Notes: generated by a model from the letters alone, not told the origin. DNA of 43,448 nt from Stramonita haemastoma (GCA_030674155.1 CM060335.1:49348521-49391968), one strand, 5' to 3'; shown: positions 1 through 11,895, counted from the stretch's first letter. Made by a program: numbers and translations.

Positions 1-55
1 GAAAAAATAGATTTGTTTCCCTCTCCTAAACAGAACCCCAAATGTATACATCTTT

Positions 56-79
56 AAAAAAAAAAAAAAAAAAAAAAAA
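56..79. repeat. poly(A) tract
   Basis: An uninterrupted run of A lies in AT-rich non-coding sequence. No retroelement body is recognisable directly upstream on the plus strand, so I do not call it a retroposon tail. Confidence 0.9.
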
Positions 80-390
80 GTCTTGATTTGATAAACTCTG
101 TTTTCTTGAAGTTAAGCATGTAAAATATATATACATCCTATTCCTACCTTTAGTAAACTACACTTTCCTTGGTTTTTCCCTCATTGAACAACTTCATGCT
201 TCAGCACCCCTGTCTGCTATCTTGATGAAGATTATCACAGTATAAGAACATGAACTTGATCTGTTTCCTATTGCTAACTCCCCACGACCTCAACAAATAC
301 TCAAATACACACCAGGTGCATTTATACAATGATGTACTCAGTCAAATCTGGCTGGTCAACACTGAACCACTGCTAGCACCATGGAATTAA
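80..390. other. non-coding, nothing recognised
   Basis: AT-rich single-copy-looking sequence with no open frame of note, no splice-bounded exon and no repeat family I recognise. Confidence 0.5.
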
Positions 391-466
391 TACAACACTT
401 GTGAAGACAACACTTGTGAAGACAACACTTGTGAAGATAACACTTGTGACAACACTTGTGAAGAAG
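391..466. repeat. 15-bp tandem repeat, about 5 copies
   Basis: The unit is close to CAACACTTGTGAAGA. Three copies are nearly perfect, then one copy is shortened (aacacttgtga) and one is slightly changed. It is a small local tandem duplication with no sign of coding. Confidence 0.85.
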
Positions 467-653
467 CACTCATTCCTACACGCAGAGAGCCCATGACGGA
501 GTTCCTACACACAACCACATAGCCTTCAACACCTAACCCTCAGACATCAACCCTTAGAAACCAGCAGACAGCTCTCCACTCTGCCCACCTTGTCTGCTGA
601 TGCTGGCACTGTGTGTTTGTGTCTGTATGTATGTTGCAGAACCCACCCTTACC

Positions 654-718
654 CACACACACACACACACACACGCATGCATGCACACACACACGCAGGC
701 AGGCACACACACACACAA
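654..718. repeat. interrupted (AC)n microsatellite
   Basis: Two AC runs are separated by gcatgcatgc and gcaggcaggc interruptions. The C/V-rich and H/T-rich reading frames here are translations of the repeat and not proteins. Confidence 0.9.
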
Positions 719-1509
719 ACTGCAAATAAGCACAGCTTTTTTTGTCCAAAACTCTCTCTTGCTTCCTCACCTAACTGCAAATATATATATATAACTTTTC
801 TCATACTAGATTTAGAAAAAAGTCTTCTCTAATGAATAAACCTATATTTATTAGTTTTCTCAAAATGGTTTTCAAGTTAGGAACTATATCCATCAAAATT
901 TATTCAAAAAGTCTTTTTTAAGTTATGAACTTAAATATATTTACTAGGTTTCATTTTTTTTTAAACTTTTTTTCTCAGTTAGAAATGTGCCTGGGCTTCT
1001 TGTTTAAACTTTGTCTTTATTTATCTCCTAAAATGAATGTTCATATACCTGTGTTTTATTTTGACTTGCAATGTCAGTAATCAAAGGGCTATGATGCACT
1101 ATACTAGAGGCGCTTCAAGAAATAATGACAGTGTGACAGAAAAAAATGTAAAGTTACCAGTCAGAAAACAGAAACACTAATCCCATTAACTAGAAAACAA
1201 CAATTTTGTGAAAAAACATTTAAATGTATGTAGACTCAAAAAGGCACTCGCATGGGTTTGATAGCATATTTCACCTGAAGCACAGCACCCACATGCACAT
1301 GTGCACTCATGTATGCACATGTATGTGTGCATGCACACACTTTACACTAGGCCTATTTGTTTACTCTGTGTGACTCGGAGTAAAAAATCCTCTTTACTGA
1401 CTATCAAAAAGGGGAAGGGTTAGTCTAAGCAGCTATTCTGAAGACTTGAGACTGAATCAGAATGGCATGAGGAAGATGGAAGATCATTCCAAAGAGAGGG
1501 CTGTGTGAG
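719..1509. other. non-coding, AT-rich
   Basis: No gene seen. At about 1289-1341 there is a short run of alternating purine-pyrimidine words (catgcacatgtgca type). The rest is AT-rich with many short A and T runs. Confidence 0.5.
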
Positions 1510-1655
1510 ATTGCAGGTGAACCAGAGTAGTTAACAATTATAAGCTGGAATGTGTACAAGTCTGGTGCTACAGGAAGATTTTAAGCAGGTGGACCAGAGT
1601 ATTCAAGATTATAAGCTGGGATGTGTGTGGGTCTGGTACCAGAGGTAGCTTGAAT
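1510..1655. repeat. direct duplication, 72-bp period
   Basis: The words GCAGGTGAACCAGAG (1513) and GCAGGTGGACCAGAG (1585), each followed by attataagctggRatgtgt and then by a gtctggt..ccagaggt-like stretch, show two diverged tandem copies. No function is inferred. Confidence 0.7.
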
Positions 1656-1764
1656 GTAACAAGGCGAAGAAGATCAGACAGATAGGAAGGACCCAGTCTG
1701 ACACAAATTTTTCTTCAGGTGGGGATTCTATTTATACTGACAGGACTCTGGCATCTCCATGGGA

Positions 1765-1785
1765 GGGGGGGGGGGGGGGGGGGGG
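1765..1785. repeat. poly(G) tract
   Basis: A 21-base G homopolymer. It is one of many C/G homopolymers of 10-40 bases in this window, an unusual feature for an AT-rich region. Its length is likely uncertain in the assembly. Confidence 0.85.
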
Positions 1786-1865
1786 AGCTGGTTCCAGTTG
1801 TAACTAGAGTTTTTGTAAAACAGGATCTGTTTCTTTTCCTCATCTGACAGGTCATGCTACTGAAG

Positions 1866-2053
1866 TGCTTCCAACTCTCTTCTCCACTTCAAACTCTCTT
1901 CTCCACTCCAAACTTTCTTCTCCACTTCAAACTTTCTTCTCCACTTCAAACTCTCTTCTTCTCCACTCCAAATTCTCTTCTTCTCCACTCCAAACTCTCT
2001 TCTCCACTCCAAACAAACTCTCTTCTCCACTCCAAACTCTCTTCTCCAATTTA
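1866..2053. repeat. 19-bp pyrimidine-rich minisatellite
   Basis: About nine copies of a unit close to AAACTCTCTTCTCCACTCC. Some units are enlarged by an extra CTT or an extra aaac. The 66- and 95-residue serine/leucine-rich frames are the repeat read in two frames, because 19 is not a multiple of three. Confidence 0.9.
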
Positions 2054-2125
2054 AAGAAGTATGTGGGCCACTTGGTCCTCAGGTCTTTGACTGTCCTCGT
2101 TCTGAAGAACTCTTTTATCCGTGGC

Positions 2126-2400
2126 TCAAACAGCCAGCTTCAGGGCTTCTAGGATGTCAGGTGGGTCCAACTCAATATGTACAGGGAGGATTTTGCTGGC
2201 CACAGTGAAATAGATTTCTGTAGGACTGAAACAAACTGCTTCTGCAGAGGTCTTCCTCCAGACATGGCTTGCGGTTTTGTCACTGATAAACGGAGACCAT
2301 TCCAGACAACATGGGACATGCGCAGGTAAACTGAATCCAGTAGACTGCAAAAGCCAATGGATTTTATCAGATCACCAACCCACCAACACACACCCAACAA
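2126..2400 (-). other. unassigned open frames, doubtful coding
   Basis: Two overlapping minus-strand frames (74 and 83 residues) are free of low-complexity bias, unlike most frames in the window. One ends with a mixed-composition stretch (DPPDILEALKLAV then stop). I do not recognise a family. No convincing splice acceptor bounds it, and two frames being equally open argues against selection. It could be a relic of a retroelement or chance. Confidence 0.2.
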
Positions 2401-2615
2401 CCCCTTCTATTCCGCCTTAAACAAGCTCACAAAGCTGATGTTTGGCTACAGTCCTTATTAAGTCATGCAGCTGCTACATGACATACTTTAAGATAGAGAA
2501 AATACCTTGACAGTCTATTGACCACATACATGGCTTTAAGTCATACGTGCAAACTCAAACTTGTCTGATAATACTTTTAGTGAAAAGACATTAGACTGAA
2601 GAATACTGAACATTT

Positions 2616-2659
2616 ACACACACACGCACACGCACACTCACACTCTCACTCTCTCTACA

Positions 2660-2740
<81 letters not shown>
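2616..2740. repeat. compound (AC)n/(CT)n microsatellite
   Basis: AC runs with gc and tc interruptions, then a long AC tract broken by one extra A (acaacac), then ccccaaaa. The sequence up to 3184 holds no gene I can see. Confidence 0.9.
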
Positions 2741-2741
<1 letters not shown>

Positions 2742-3184
2742 CAAAAAACATGGGGTAAGATGTAAAATTAAAAATAACCCCCCCACACACAAATGCTTAT
2801 TCCCTTATTCTCAAAATGAAAGAGTAAAATGATAAAAACATTAAAAGCTCTAACTCCCAATCCCAAGGACCAGGTACCCCACAACAAGCACAGGTACGGC
2901 TTATCTCAGCAGAGAACAGGCACCCAGCCCACACTTGCCTCCTGTCAGCTCTGATATGCTAGCTCCCACCCTGCTCATTCAGTTTGAATTTTATGTTCTT
3001 CATAAATACCAAACAGCTACATTTTTCATGTGAAAGTGTATAGCCCAGTGAAAGCAATATTTGTGACTTTCCTCTAAGACAAATAGTATAAGTCTAGCAA
3101 CAGATTGTAAGTCTAGCAACAGATTGCCAGATGTTTTTCACCAGCTTCCTACAGACCCTTTACTTTCTACTACAACCAGGACAA

Positions 3185-3662
3185 CATCCTGCTACAATGC
3201 TTAGGAGGACTGACAGAACATCTCATCTCCTACAATGCTTAGGAAGACTGACAGAACATCTCATCTCCTACAATGCTTAGGAAGACTGACAGAACACATC
3301 TCCTACAATAATTAGAAAGACTGACAGAACACATCTCCTATAATGCATAGGAAGACTGATAGAACACATATGATCTACAATGCTTAAGAAGACTGACAGA
3401 ACACAACTTATCTCCTACAGTACTAAGAAATACTGATAAAACACATCTACAATGCTTCCAAAGACAATGAACACATATACAGTGCTTAGGAAGACTGACA
3501 AAACACATCTAAAATGCTTAGGGACACTAACACAACACATCTCCATGGTTTAGGGAGACTGACACATCTTCTACAGTGCTTAGGAAAGCTAACACAACAC
3601 ATCTACAGTGTTTAGGGAGACTGACACATCTTCTACAGTGCTTAGGAAAGCTAACATGGCTC
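3185..3662. repeat. degenerate ~35-bp minisatellite, about 14 units
   Basis: The core words are CTACAATGCTTAGGAAGACT followed by gacagaacacat. The first units are nearly identical and about 35-38 bp long. Later units shorten to about 29-33 bp and alternate between GGGAGACTGACACATCT and GGAAAGCTAACACAACACAT forms, which points to a second round of dimer amplification at the right end. Confidence 0.85.
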
Positions 3663-3816
3663 TTTACCTAATCATGAGCTGGCTTCAGTGTCAACACAGA
3701 AGACAAATTTATCTTCAATCCAGCAAAACAAGTGTCACCTAACTTAATCCTAATACGTTTTGAATACTGAACAACTCATTTAACCTATTACACTCAAGGG
3801 GGGTAGCACCTTACAG

Positions 3817-3844
3817 CCCCCCCCCCCCCCCCTTTTTTTTTTTT
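3817..3844. repeat. C16-T12 homopolymer junction
   Basis: A pure C run passes directly into a pure T run. Such double homopolymers are hard to sequence, so the lengths should not be trusted. Confidence 0.85.
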
Positions 3845-4048
3845 AATTGAATGAAGTTTCTTAAAAAAAATTGTCATCACTTATACTGTTTTTAAAAGTT
3901 GTTTGATGTGTTAATCTTTGTATCAATCAGTCACAGCAAAAAGATAACCTTTTATTACAAAAACCAGCTCCCACTGGCAAATTAATGTCACAAAGATTCA
4001 GGAAGGACTGTGGTGATATGCTCTCCTTTGGAAAATCGGTCTGAATTT
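3845..4048. other. non-coding, nothing recognised
   Basis: AT-rich sequence with no gene or repeat family recognised. Confidence 0.4.
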
Positions 4049-4086
4049 CACACACACACAAACACACACAACACACACACACACAC

Positions 4087-4126
<40 letters not shown>
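4049..4126. repeat. (AC)n microsatellite with single-A slips
   Basis: An AC tract contains three AACAC interruptions. The minus frame of 86 residues rich in C and V is a repeat translation. Confidence 0.9.
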
Positions 4127-4129
<3 letters not shown>

Positions 4130-4603
4130 TCTTGTACCAGTACAATTCAGTAATGTGACACCCCACCCCCACCACCAAAGAAAACATTACTGGATAAAAG
4201 CATAACTAAAAAAAAAATAATAAAGGATGATAATAAAAAATTAAGTCTTAAGTGGTCTGATACTATACAATAAAATGTCAATCAAACAAGTCTGGGCTAT
4301 TTGGAGACAGCTGGAGTTTTACACAGCTTTCTTATTTGGAAAATAAAAGCAAACCATACTTTTTCACAGGAGTATCATTGTTTCCAAAACAAATCTTACT
4401 GTTCATACCTTAGTTATATACAAAAACAGTTCTCATTCTTTCAGAGTATCTAAGAAGAATATCTGTGCAACTTCAGACAAACCCTGTTGCCAAAAATAAC
4501 ATCAAAATGCCATCTTTCCAGACAATGAGTCAGAGTTCAACACCATACTTAGGCAACATTAATACTGACAGTAAAATCACTCTTATTAACACAACACACA
4601 CAT

Positions 4604-4604
<1 letters not shown>

Positions 4605-4661
<57 letters not shown>

Positions 4662-4669
4662 CCCCCCCC
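4605..4669. repeat. (CT)n microsatellite ending in poly(C)
   Basis: About 27 CT units run into a C10 tract, then a short AC tract. This CT-to-C junction recurs many times in the 9-15 kb region. Confidence 0.9.
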
Positions 4670-4865
4670 TCCACACACACAACAGCAGTAAACACTGTCA
4701 ACAATAGCATACACTTGAGAGAAAAACATAACTTTGGTCCAATAAAAAATTTAAAGTTCACAAAAATGACAAAATAACTTATTTAGCAAAACAATACATA
4801 ACAAAAAAATCACAAAATTCACTTAACACACATACTCATATGAAGGCATGCACATATATTTCATG

Positions 4866-5140
4866 CATTTTTTTTTCAAGCTTCTTTATAAGAGAAATTG
4901 TTTTTTTGTTTTGCTTTATTTTTCATTTTTCTGGTCTTCTTTTTGGTATTTCTCTCCTTGTTTTTTTCTTCTTTTTTTCTTCTTTTTACTTTTTTTTCTT
5001 TTTTTCTTTTGTTTTTTGTTTGTTTTTTGTTTGTTTTTTTCTCTCCTTTTGGAACCTTTCTTTTTTAATAACTTTGTCATTCTGTCTCTCTCTCTTCCTC
5101 CCATCCATCCTCTCTCTCCCCTCCCCTCTCTCCCTTTCTT
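4866..5140. repeat. T-rich polypyrimidine stretch
   Basis: About 270 bp of almost pure T with scattered C, ending in CT- and CCAT-rich sequence. It gives F/S/L frames on the plus strand and K/R/E frames on the minus strand, which are compositional artefacts. A polypyrimidine tract this long could form triplex DNA, but that is inference only. Confidence 0.75.
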
Positions 5141-5320
5141 TAGGAAAGGTACTCTCAAAGTAAAATGAATTATACACATGTACCTCTCTCTCTCTCTCAT
5201 CTTTCTCACAAAGTAAAGATTTCTGTAACCACCATGCTCCAACATAAGACTTTAAATCATGATACTGGGACATACATTTTACATAATATGATAAAGCCAT
5301 TCACTTGACAACAAAATTAT

Positions 5321-5333
5321 GGGGGGGGGGGGG
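5321..5333. repeat. poly(G) tract
   Basis: A G13 run in AT-rich sequence. The stretch from here to 5670 is otherwise plain non-coding DNA with a T16 run near 5470. Confidence 0.8.
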
Positions 5334-5668
5334 AACCCATCAAAAGTAAATGTCTGTCTTAAGATTTGGTTCATGCAGAATTTCATGCCTAACCATTTGT
5401 TTTTTGTTTTTTTGGCAGTTGATGACTCAATGACTTTTAGTTATCAGTTTTGGGATGTTGTTGACCATAATTTTTTTTTTTTTTTCAAGAATCTTACATT
5501 TCTTTATAAGTCCCAAGAGAGGAAGTTTACATTTTAATTATTCTATGAAAATTATGGAAAATCTTTCAGTACACTTGTATTGCTTTTCTTAAGTCCCAAG
5601 ACATAATATCAATATCTCAATTCATTCTATGAAAAAATTACCTTTTGATATCTTACAAACTATGACTG

Positions 5669-5670
<2 letters not shown>

Positions 5671-5721
<51 letters not shown>

Positions 5722-5749
5722 TGTGAGTGTGTGTGTGTGTGTGTGTGTG
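5671..5749. repeat. (GT)n microsatellite
   Basis: About 39 GT units with GAGTGTGAGTG interruptions. The H/T-rich minus frame is spurious. Confidence 0.92.
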
Positions 5750-6220
5750 AGTATTTGTATGTGTAGCTGGTATGAAACATATATAATCAGTGTTTGATGC
5801 ATTGCATTAATTCTGATTACAAGACAAAAAGGCACCTATATGCACAGACACACTTCTGATTGTACACACACACACACACACTTCTTTAAAAAAAAAAAAT
5901 TAAAGTATCCTTTTTCTGACCCTACACCCCTACACTATACACACAGTGCATGCAGCTAAACCAGAACAGAATTTGGATCCAACCTTTTCCTTCTTCATCA
6001 AAATGGGGTAAACCCTTACTTTGCTCACAAGCATAGTGCTACAGCAGATGCAGGAGTGGTTCTGACAGTGATGGCACGCTACACTCTGACTGTGGACTGT
6101 GGAAAAGGAGAGAACATTGGGTGCCCTCACTCCAGCCATCCCTGTGGCTCTCTCTCTCCCACAACACCAGCCTGAAGATCAATGCACTCTCCTTACTAGT
6201 GCATTGACAGAGACAGAGAC

Positions 6221-6240
6221 AAGACAGAGAGAGAGAGAGA

Positions 6241-6315
<75 letters not shown>
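6221..6315. repeat. (GA)n-(GT)n compound microsatellite
   Basis: A GACA/GA run turns into about 35 GT units. The flanks on both sides (about 6105-6190 and 6520-6610) are GC-richer and share short words such as cagcctgaag and ccagcac, suggesting a diverged duplicated or dispersed repeat around the microsatellite. No coding exon was recognised. Confidence 0.85.
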
Positions 6316-6316
<1 letters not shown>

Positions 6317-6683
6317 ATGCATGTGTATGTGAGAGAGAAAGAGAGAAAGTGTGTGTGTATGTACGCGCACATATGTAACATCAATGAATGTGCTTGCATG
6401 CATGCATGTGTGTGTTTGTGCGTGCGTGTGCATGCGCACGCGTGTGGACTTCAGGCTGAGAACTGGCCCTCACAGCTCAATCTGTCTTGCTGTTACCCAT
6501 GGGACCCTGGGGTCCCCTCCTCCTCCACCAACTGTCACAGCCACCCCCACCCCCGCAAAACAAGCCTGAAGGTGACAGCACTCCCCTCTGGGTGTGTCAT
6601 GTCACCAACAGTGGTCTGCCCTCCTCTCTCTCTCTCTCCATGACCTGGGGGTGTGGCTAGCAAGACTGAGCAGATCACGGGCC

Positions 6684-6932
6684 GTGGCATCATATAAATA
6701 AAATAATAATAATAATAATAAATAAGTAAATGAATAAATATGTAATTAAAAAAACAAACCGATAAGTAAATAAATAAATAAGAAAAAACAAATAGACCTT
6801 AAATAAATAAGTGATAAATAAGTAATGTGTAAATAAATAAATAAATAAATAAATAAATATGTAAAGAAAAAAAATAAATTGATAAACAACAACAACAACA
6901 AAAGAAAAGTTATGACTAGTATATGATGCCAC
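6684..6932. repeat. AT island bounded by perfect 13-bp inverted repeat
   Basis: GTGGCATCATATA at 6684-6696 recurs as its exact reverse complement at 6920-6932. Between them lie 223 bp of degenerate AAT/AAAT repeats. The layout resembles a small foldback or MITE-like element, or a microsatellite that expanded inside a hairpin loop. I could not identify a clean target-site duplication outside the repeats, so the mobile-element reading is inference. Confidence 0.55.
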
Positions 6933-7292
6933 CCAAACCACCGAGGCCTCACCCAAGTTCAAACCCTGCAGTCACACTCAGCTGAGTGTCTCCTGCCACA
7001 GAGCCACCCAAAGAAGGCAGCAGTCTTTTCAGAATGCCATGGCATCTGCGGTGGTCTGTGTTCCATCAGAGTGTTGCGTGCCATCACTGGTAGAACCACA
7101 ACTACAACCCCTACAGCACAATGCTTTTAAGTGCACAAGTACTGACAAATATGTCACAAAGTATCATTTCTTCACATTTCTTTGTGTGATAGCTTTTGAT
7201 GTCACTTTTTACTTCTTTGTTTAAAGAGTGTAAAAAGACTATTATGCTGATTTATGATAAAGTATCTGTGTGTTGTACTGATTTATGATAAA

Positions 7293-7294
<2 letters not shown>
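6933..7294. other. non-coding, nothing recognised
   Basis: A mixed-composition stretch with a 61-residue plus frame starting at 7039 that resembles no family I know and has no splice context. Treated as non-coding. Confidence 0.4.

Positions 7295-7377
<83 letters not shown>
7295..7377. repeat. (GT)n microsatellite
   Basis: About 41 pure GT units. The downstream 100 bp is rich in gcatg/catgc words, typical of decayed GT/CA sequence. Confidence 0.93.
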
Positions 7378-7378
<1 letters not shown>

Positions 7379-7705
7379 AGGGCAGGGTAGGGGATGCATG
7401 TGCATGTATGTGGCATGCACCAGGGCATGCTTATGTGTAGGAGTGCTTTAGCATATGTGTGTGCAGCACACACACACACACGGGATGCATGGGCATGCAT
7501 ATATGTATTATGTGTTAAGAATCTGTAACTTGTGAGCTTTATGCGTATACATGTATGTGATTACACTCATGCACATGTAAGACTAAATCGACTGGAGTAT
7601 GCCAAGTGTATGCAGGTGCCTTGTCCAAAATTGCCATAAAAATTATAACACTGATAGCAGTTTCACACACAAAAAAAATATTGTTACCTTGTCATTTGCA
7701 ACTGC

Positions 7706-8280
7706 AACTCTGATAAAGGAAAAAGACCTTTATCATTAACAAACTCTGATAAAAGTAAAAGGCCGTTATCAATATCAAACTGATAAAGGAAAAAGGCCTT
7801 TATCATTATTGAACTGTAAGAAAGGGAAAAGGCCTTTATCATTAACAAGCTCTAATAAAAGTAAAAGGCCGTTATCAATATCAAACTGATAAAGGAAAAA
7901 GGCCTTTATCATTATTGAACTGTAAGAAAGGGAAAAGGCCTTTATCATTAACAAGCTCTAATAAAAGTAAAAGGCCTTTATCAATATCAAACTGATAAAG
8001 GAAAAAGGCCTTTATCATTATTGAACTGTAAGAAAGGGAAAAGGCCTTTATCATTAACAAGCTCTAATAAAAGTAAAAGGCCTTTATCAATATCAAAATG
8101 ATCAAGGGAAAAGGCCTTTATCATTATTGAACTGTAAGAAAGGGAAAAGGCCTTTATCATTAACAAGCTCTAATAAAAGTAAAAGGCCTTTATCAATATC
8201 AAACTGATCAAGGGAAAAAGGGGAAAAAAACTTAATATCAAACTCTTTTATAAAGGAAAAGGGTCTAATCATTATCAATC
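7706..8280. repeat. 106-bp satellite with palindromic GGCC cores
   Basis: The word TGATAAAGG or its variant recurs at 7781, 7887, 7993, 8099 and 8205, an exact 106-bp period. Each 106-bp unit is itself three ~35-bp sub-units, each carrying an AAAAGGCCTTTATC-like palindrome. About five full units are seen, with partial ends. Later units change gataaagg to gatcaagg. There is no coding sense in any frame. Confidence 0.93.
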
Positions 8281-8939
8281 ACTTCCCCACCTAAATGTGC
8301 ATGTCAGTTTTGTGACTGTCTCTGCTGTATCATTTTACTGCATGAATGAATATTATACATCAGACTTCAGTGATGGTCTTTGCCTTATCTCTATCTCATG
8401 TGAATGTGTAACTGTAATAACTAACTTTTATGGTAAGTTTTTGACTTATCATTTATCCCACATGAATCCATCTAAATTTAGCGGCACTCTTTACATTACT
8501 GAGTGCATTACATCAAACATTAATGAGAATCATCTTCTGTACAGAACCAACATCACCGGGTCCTAGACTGAACATTACCACACACAGAAGGTCAACATAT
8601 TCTTAGGAAACTGAGAGGAAGAGGTCAGTGAGCCATAAATTACCAAAAATATCCCACTGAGTTTGCTTGCATGGGAAGTGTCAACAGTCAATATAGAAAT
8701 GTTCATTCTTTAGATTAAAATTTTAAAAGTGGAAAATACATTTTCAAAAGCTCTGTATCCTTAAGTCAGAAAAATGTATATCTGACTACAAAAAAAATGT
8801 TTCTTTGGGAAAGCTGTACTGAGATACCAGAATTTCATTCTAAATTTCTTAAACATTAGAAAAAAAAACAACAACCACCCATATTGGTTAAAAAAAACAC
8901 ACACACACACCAAAAAACAACCCAACTGTTAAAAAGAAA
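8281..8939. other. non-coding, nothing recognised
   Basis: Includes an 89-residue plus frame (8297-8566) of mixed composition. It has no recognisable domain, no acceptor or donor that defines an exon, and lies beside a satellite. I regard it as chance. Confidence 0.4.
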
Positions 8940-9299
8940 AGGAAAGAAATCACCACATACACAAACCCCAAACAATCATTCCTCAAAAAGTTCATTCATT
9001 CATCTAAAAAATTGACTATAAAAAAATTAACACCAAAAAAAACATAAAAAAGAAAACCACATTTTTAATAAGGCATGTCATAATTCCAAACATTCTAATC
9101 TCCTTGGGGAAAAAATGATTTTTTTTTTAAAAATCAAAAAATCAGCAGACACAAACCCCATTCTTTCATTTAAAAGCTGACATTAAACTTATTAATCATC
9201 GTTCATTTCCAAAAAATTGTATTTTTTATTATCTCAGACTAGTGTCATGACAGGTTACTATTTCTATTTTTTCCCCTCTGAAATCTGTCAAAAACCAAA

Positions 9300-9346
9300 A
9301 AGGCACACACACACACATCCACCTAAAAAAAAAAAGAATTCTCACC

Positions 9347-9380
<34 letters not shown>

Positions 9381-9855
9381 AGCTGAAAAGTTTCACTTAC
9401 ACACACACACACATAACCACCTAAAAAAAAATCTCACCCCCCCTCCTGAAAAGTTTCACTTTAACAGAAACTTTCCCCACCCTCACTCTCAACCTCCCCC
9501 CCCCCAAAGTTTGACATACACATCCCCCCCCCCCCCCCCCCCCAACACACAGACACACTAAAAAGTTTTACACCCCCCCTCTCTCTCTCTAACTCAATAC
9601 CCCCTCCCCTTTTCTCTCTCTCACTCAACTCACTCCCCCCCCCCCCCCCCCCTTCTCTCTCTCTTTTTTACCTACCCTCCCCCCTTTCTCCCTCACTCAA
9701 CCCACCCACCCCTACCGCATAACACACACCAGCTAAAAAGGTTCACAAACACACACACACAAACACACACACACAAGATCTCCTCCCCCCCTCTTCCCCC
9801 CCCCCCTCCCCCCCAACAACAAACACACCAGCTAAAAAGTTTCAAAATACACACA
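9300..9855. repeat. C-tract/AC/CT block (module M8, first unit)
   Basis: Alternating poly(C) runs (one of about 30 bases near 9350-9380, others near 9525-9542, 9633-9652 and 9800-9815), AC tracts and CTCTCT runs. The block is punctuated by copies of AGCTAAAAAGTTTCAC near 9384, 9558, 9730 and 9828, so it is itself an irregular tandem repeat. The 114-residue P/H/T frame is spurious. Confidence 0.85.
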
Positions 9856-10177
9856 TTATAGCATATTACTGGCAGTCAGAGAAAATTATGCAAGATAATT
9901 GCTTCTTGTATGGAAAATTAAAACTCTTCAAGTTTTAGGTAACAATCACTCACTTAAGTAGTTTTTTCCTGAACACTGATATTTCACTTGGATAATTTTC
10001 CATGTCACCAATATACTTCACACACACATGTCCCCCCCCCCCTTTAACACACATACACACACACAGACCACAAAAAAGTTGCTTTCCATGATCAAATCAC
10101 TCTTCACACAAATTCAATTTCAAATGATTTCAGATATTCAAACTAATTCAACTGAAAGTCAGTCTAGATGACCAGAT

Positions 10178-10266
10178 CCATGTTTACACAATTTCAATTA
10201 CAACTTTATCAAATCAATGTCTACAGAACTTCAATTACAACTTTATCAAATCAATGCTGACACAAG
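10178..10266. repeat. 37-bp minisatellite, 2 copies plus partial
   Basis: The unit has CAATGTTTACACAAGTTCAA at its left and ends ttacaactttatcaaat. This is the smallest array of the module inside the higher-order repeat. Confidence 0.85.
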
Positions 10267-10639
10267 TTCAGCATGAACATACAAGCATTCCAAAGACCAC
10301 CACAACTAGGTTTAACAAACAGTCACTCATAAACAAAATAATAAAAACCATTTTTAAAAGCCATTTAAAAAAACAAAAAAAGAAAACCGAACTTGTAATA
10401 TAAGTCATGTCATAATTCCTAACATTTCTAACACCCCAATCTCTTTGAGAAAAAAAAAAAAAGGAAAAGAGAAAAAAAAACACTACTGACACAAACCCCA
10501 AACATTCACTCCTCAATACATTCAGTCATTCATCTTAAAAGCTAACAATGTACATACTTCATCCATTATTACCTAAAGCTAGTCATTTTCTTATGATGTC
10601 AGACCATTTTCTCATTCTGAAACCTCTCAGGAGCAAATC

Positions 10640-10937
10640 ACACACACATCAGCTAAAAACTCTCTCCACCCCTCTCTCCTTTCTCACAGTCTAGGTGACT
10701 ATCCCCCCCTTCACTCTCGCTACCCCACCCCCTTAGCTAAAAAGTTTGACACACACTACTCCCTCCCCCCAAAAAAAAAACCCAACAAACAAAAAAACCC
10801 CATACAAACCAGCTAAAAGGTTTCACACACACCATCTCTCTCACCCCCCCCCCCCCCCTTCTCTCTCAACCCCCCCCCCTCTCTCTCTCTCTCTTCTCCT
10901 CTCTCTCTCTCCTCTCACTCACACACACACACACACA

Positions 10938-10981
<44 letters not shown>
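10640..10981. repeat. C-tract/AC/CT block (module M8, second unit)
   Basis: CT runs, two poly(C) runs of 9-17 bases and a terminal AC tract (10918-10981) with a single extra C. Copies of the agctaaaaagttt word sit near 10735 and 10807. Confidence 0.85.
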
Positions 10982-10983
<2 letters not shown>

Positions 10984-11091
10984 TATAACATATTACAGGC
11001 ATTATAAATTCACTATTGACACAAATTAAGTTTCAAATTATTTCAGATATTCAAACTAATTCAACTGAAAGCCACTTTAGATGACAAGATA

Positions 11092-11322
11092 CATGTTTAC
11101 ACAAGTTTGGTTACAACTTTATCAAATCAATGTCTACACAAGTTCAATTAGAACTGTATCACATCAATGTTTACAGAATTTCAATTCCAATGTTATCAAA
11201 TCAATGTTTACACAAGTTCAATTACAACTTTATCAAATCAATGTTTACACAAGTTCAATTACAACTTTATCAAATCAATGTTGACACAAGTTCAATTACA
11301 ACTTTATCAAATCAATGCTGAC
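11092..11322. repeat. 37-bp minisatellite, about 6 copies
   Basis: Six units are arranged head to tail, the central ones almost identical, so this array expanded after the higher-order unit was copied. Because 37 is not a multiple of three, the YQINVYTSS-like frames repeat in changing phase and have no coding meaning. Confidence 0.9.
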
Positions 11323-11544
11323 ACAAGTTCAGCATGAACATACAAGCATTCCAAAGACCACCACAACCAGGTTTCAACTAACAGTCATTCATAAACAAAA
11401 TAAAACATTTATTCCTCAACACATTCAGTCATTCATCCTAAAAGCTATCAATGTATACATACTTCATCCATTATTACCTAAATCTTATAATTTTCTTATA
11501 TTGCCAGACTAGTTTTCTCACTTTGAAATCTCTCAAAAACAAAT

Positions 11545-11895
11545 AAACACATCAGCCAAAAAATCTTTCTCCCACCCCTCTCTCCTTCCCCACACTGAGA
11601 CTAGCCCCTCCCCCCCCCCCCCCCCCCTCCCACCTCACTCCCCTACCCCCCTTGGCTAAGGAAGTTTGACACAGAACACCCCCCATCCCCCCCCCCCCCA
11701 AAAAAAAAAAACCCACACAAACCATCAAAAAGGTTTCACACACACCCTCTCTCTCACCCCCCCCCCCCCCCTCTCTCTCTCTCACTCTCTCAACCAACCT
11801 ATCTCTTTCCCGCCCCCAACAAACACCAGCTATAACATTTCACACACACAAGACCCCCCCCCCCCCCCTCCTCTGTCTGTCTGTCTGTCTGTCTG

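Noticed and set aside
4866..5300. Long K/R/E and F/S/L frames on opposite strands
   Set aside because: Compositional artefact of a T-rich polypyrimidine stretch.
7706..8280. CRISPR-like regular repeats
   Set aside because: The whole 106-bp unit repeats, spacers included, so there are no unique spacers; the setting is eukaryotic.
8297..8566. 89-residue plus-strand frame of mixed composition
   Set aside because: No domain, no splice context, stop-bounded by chance between a satellite and an A-rich stretch.
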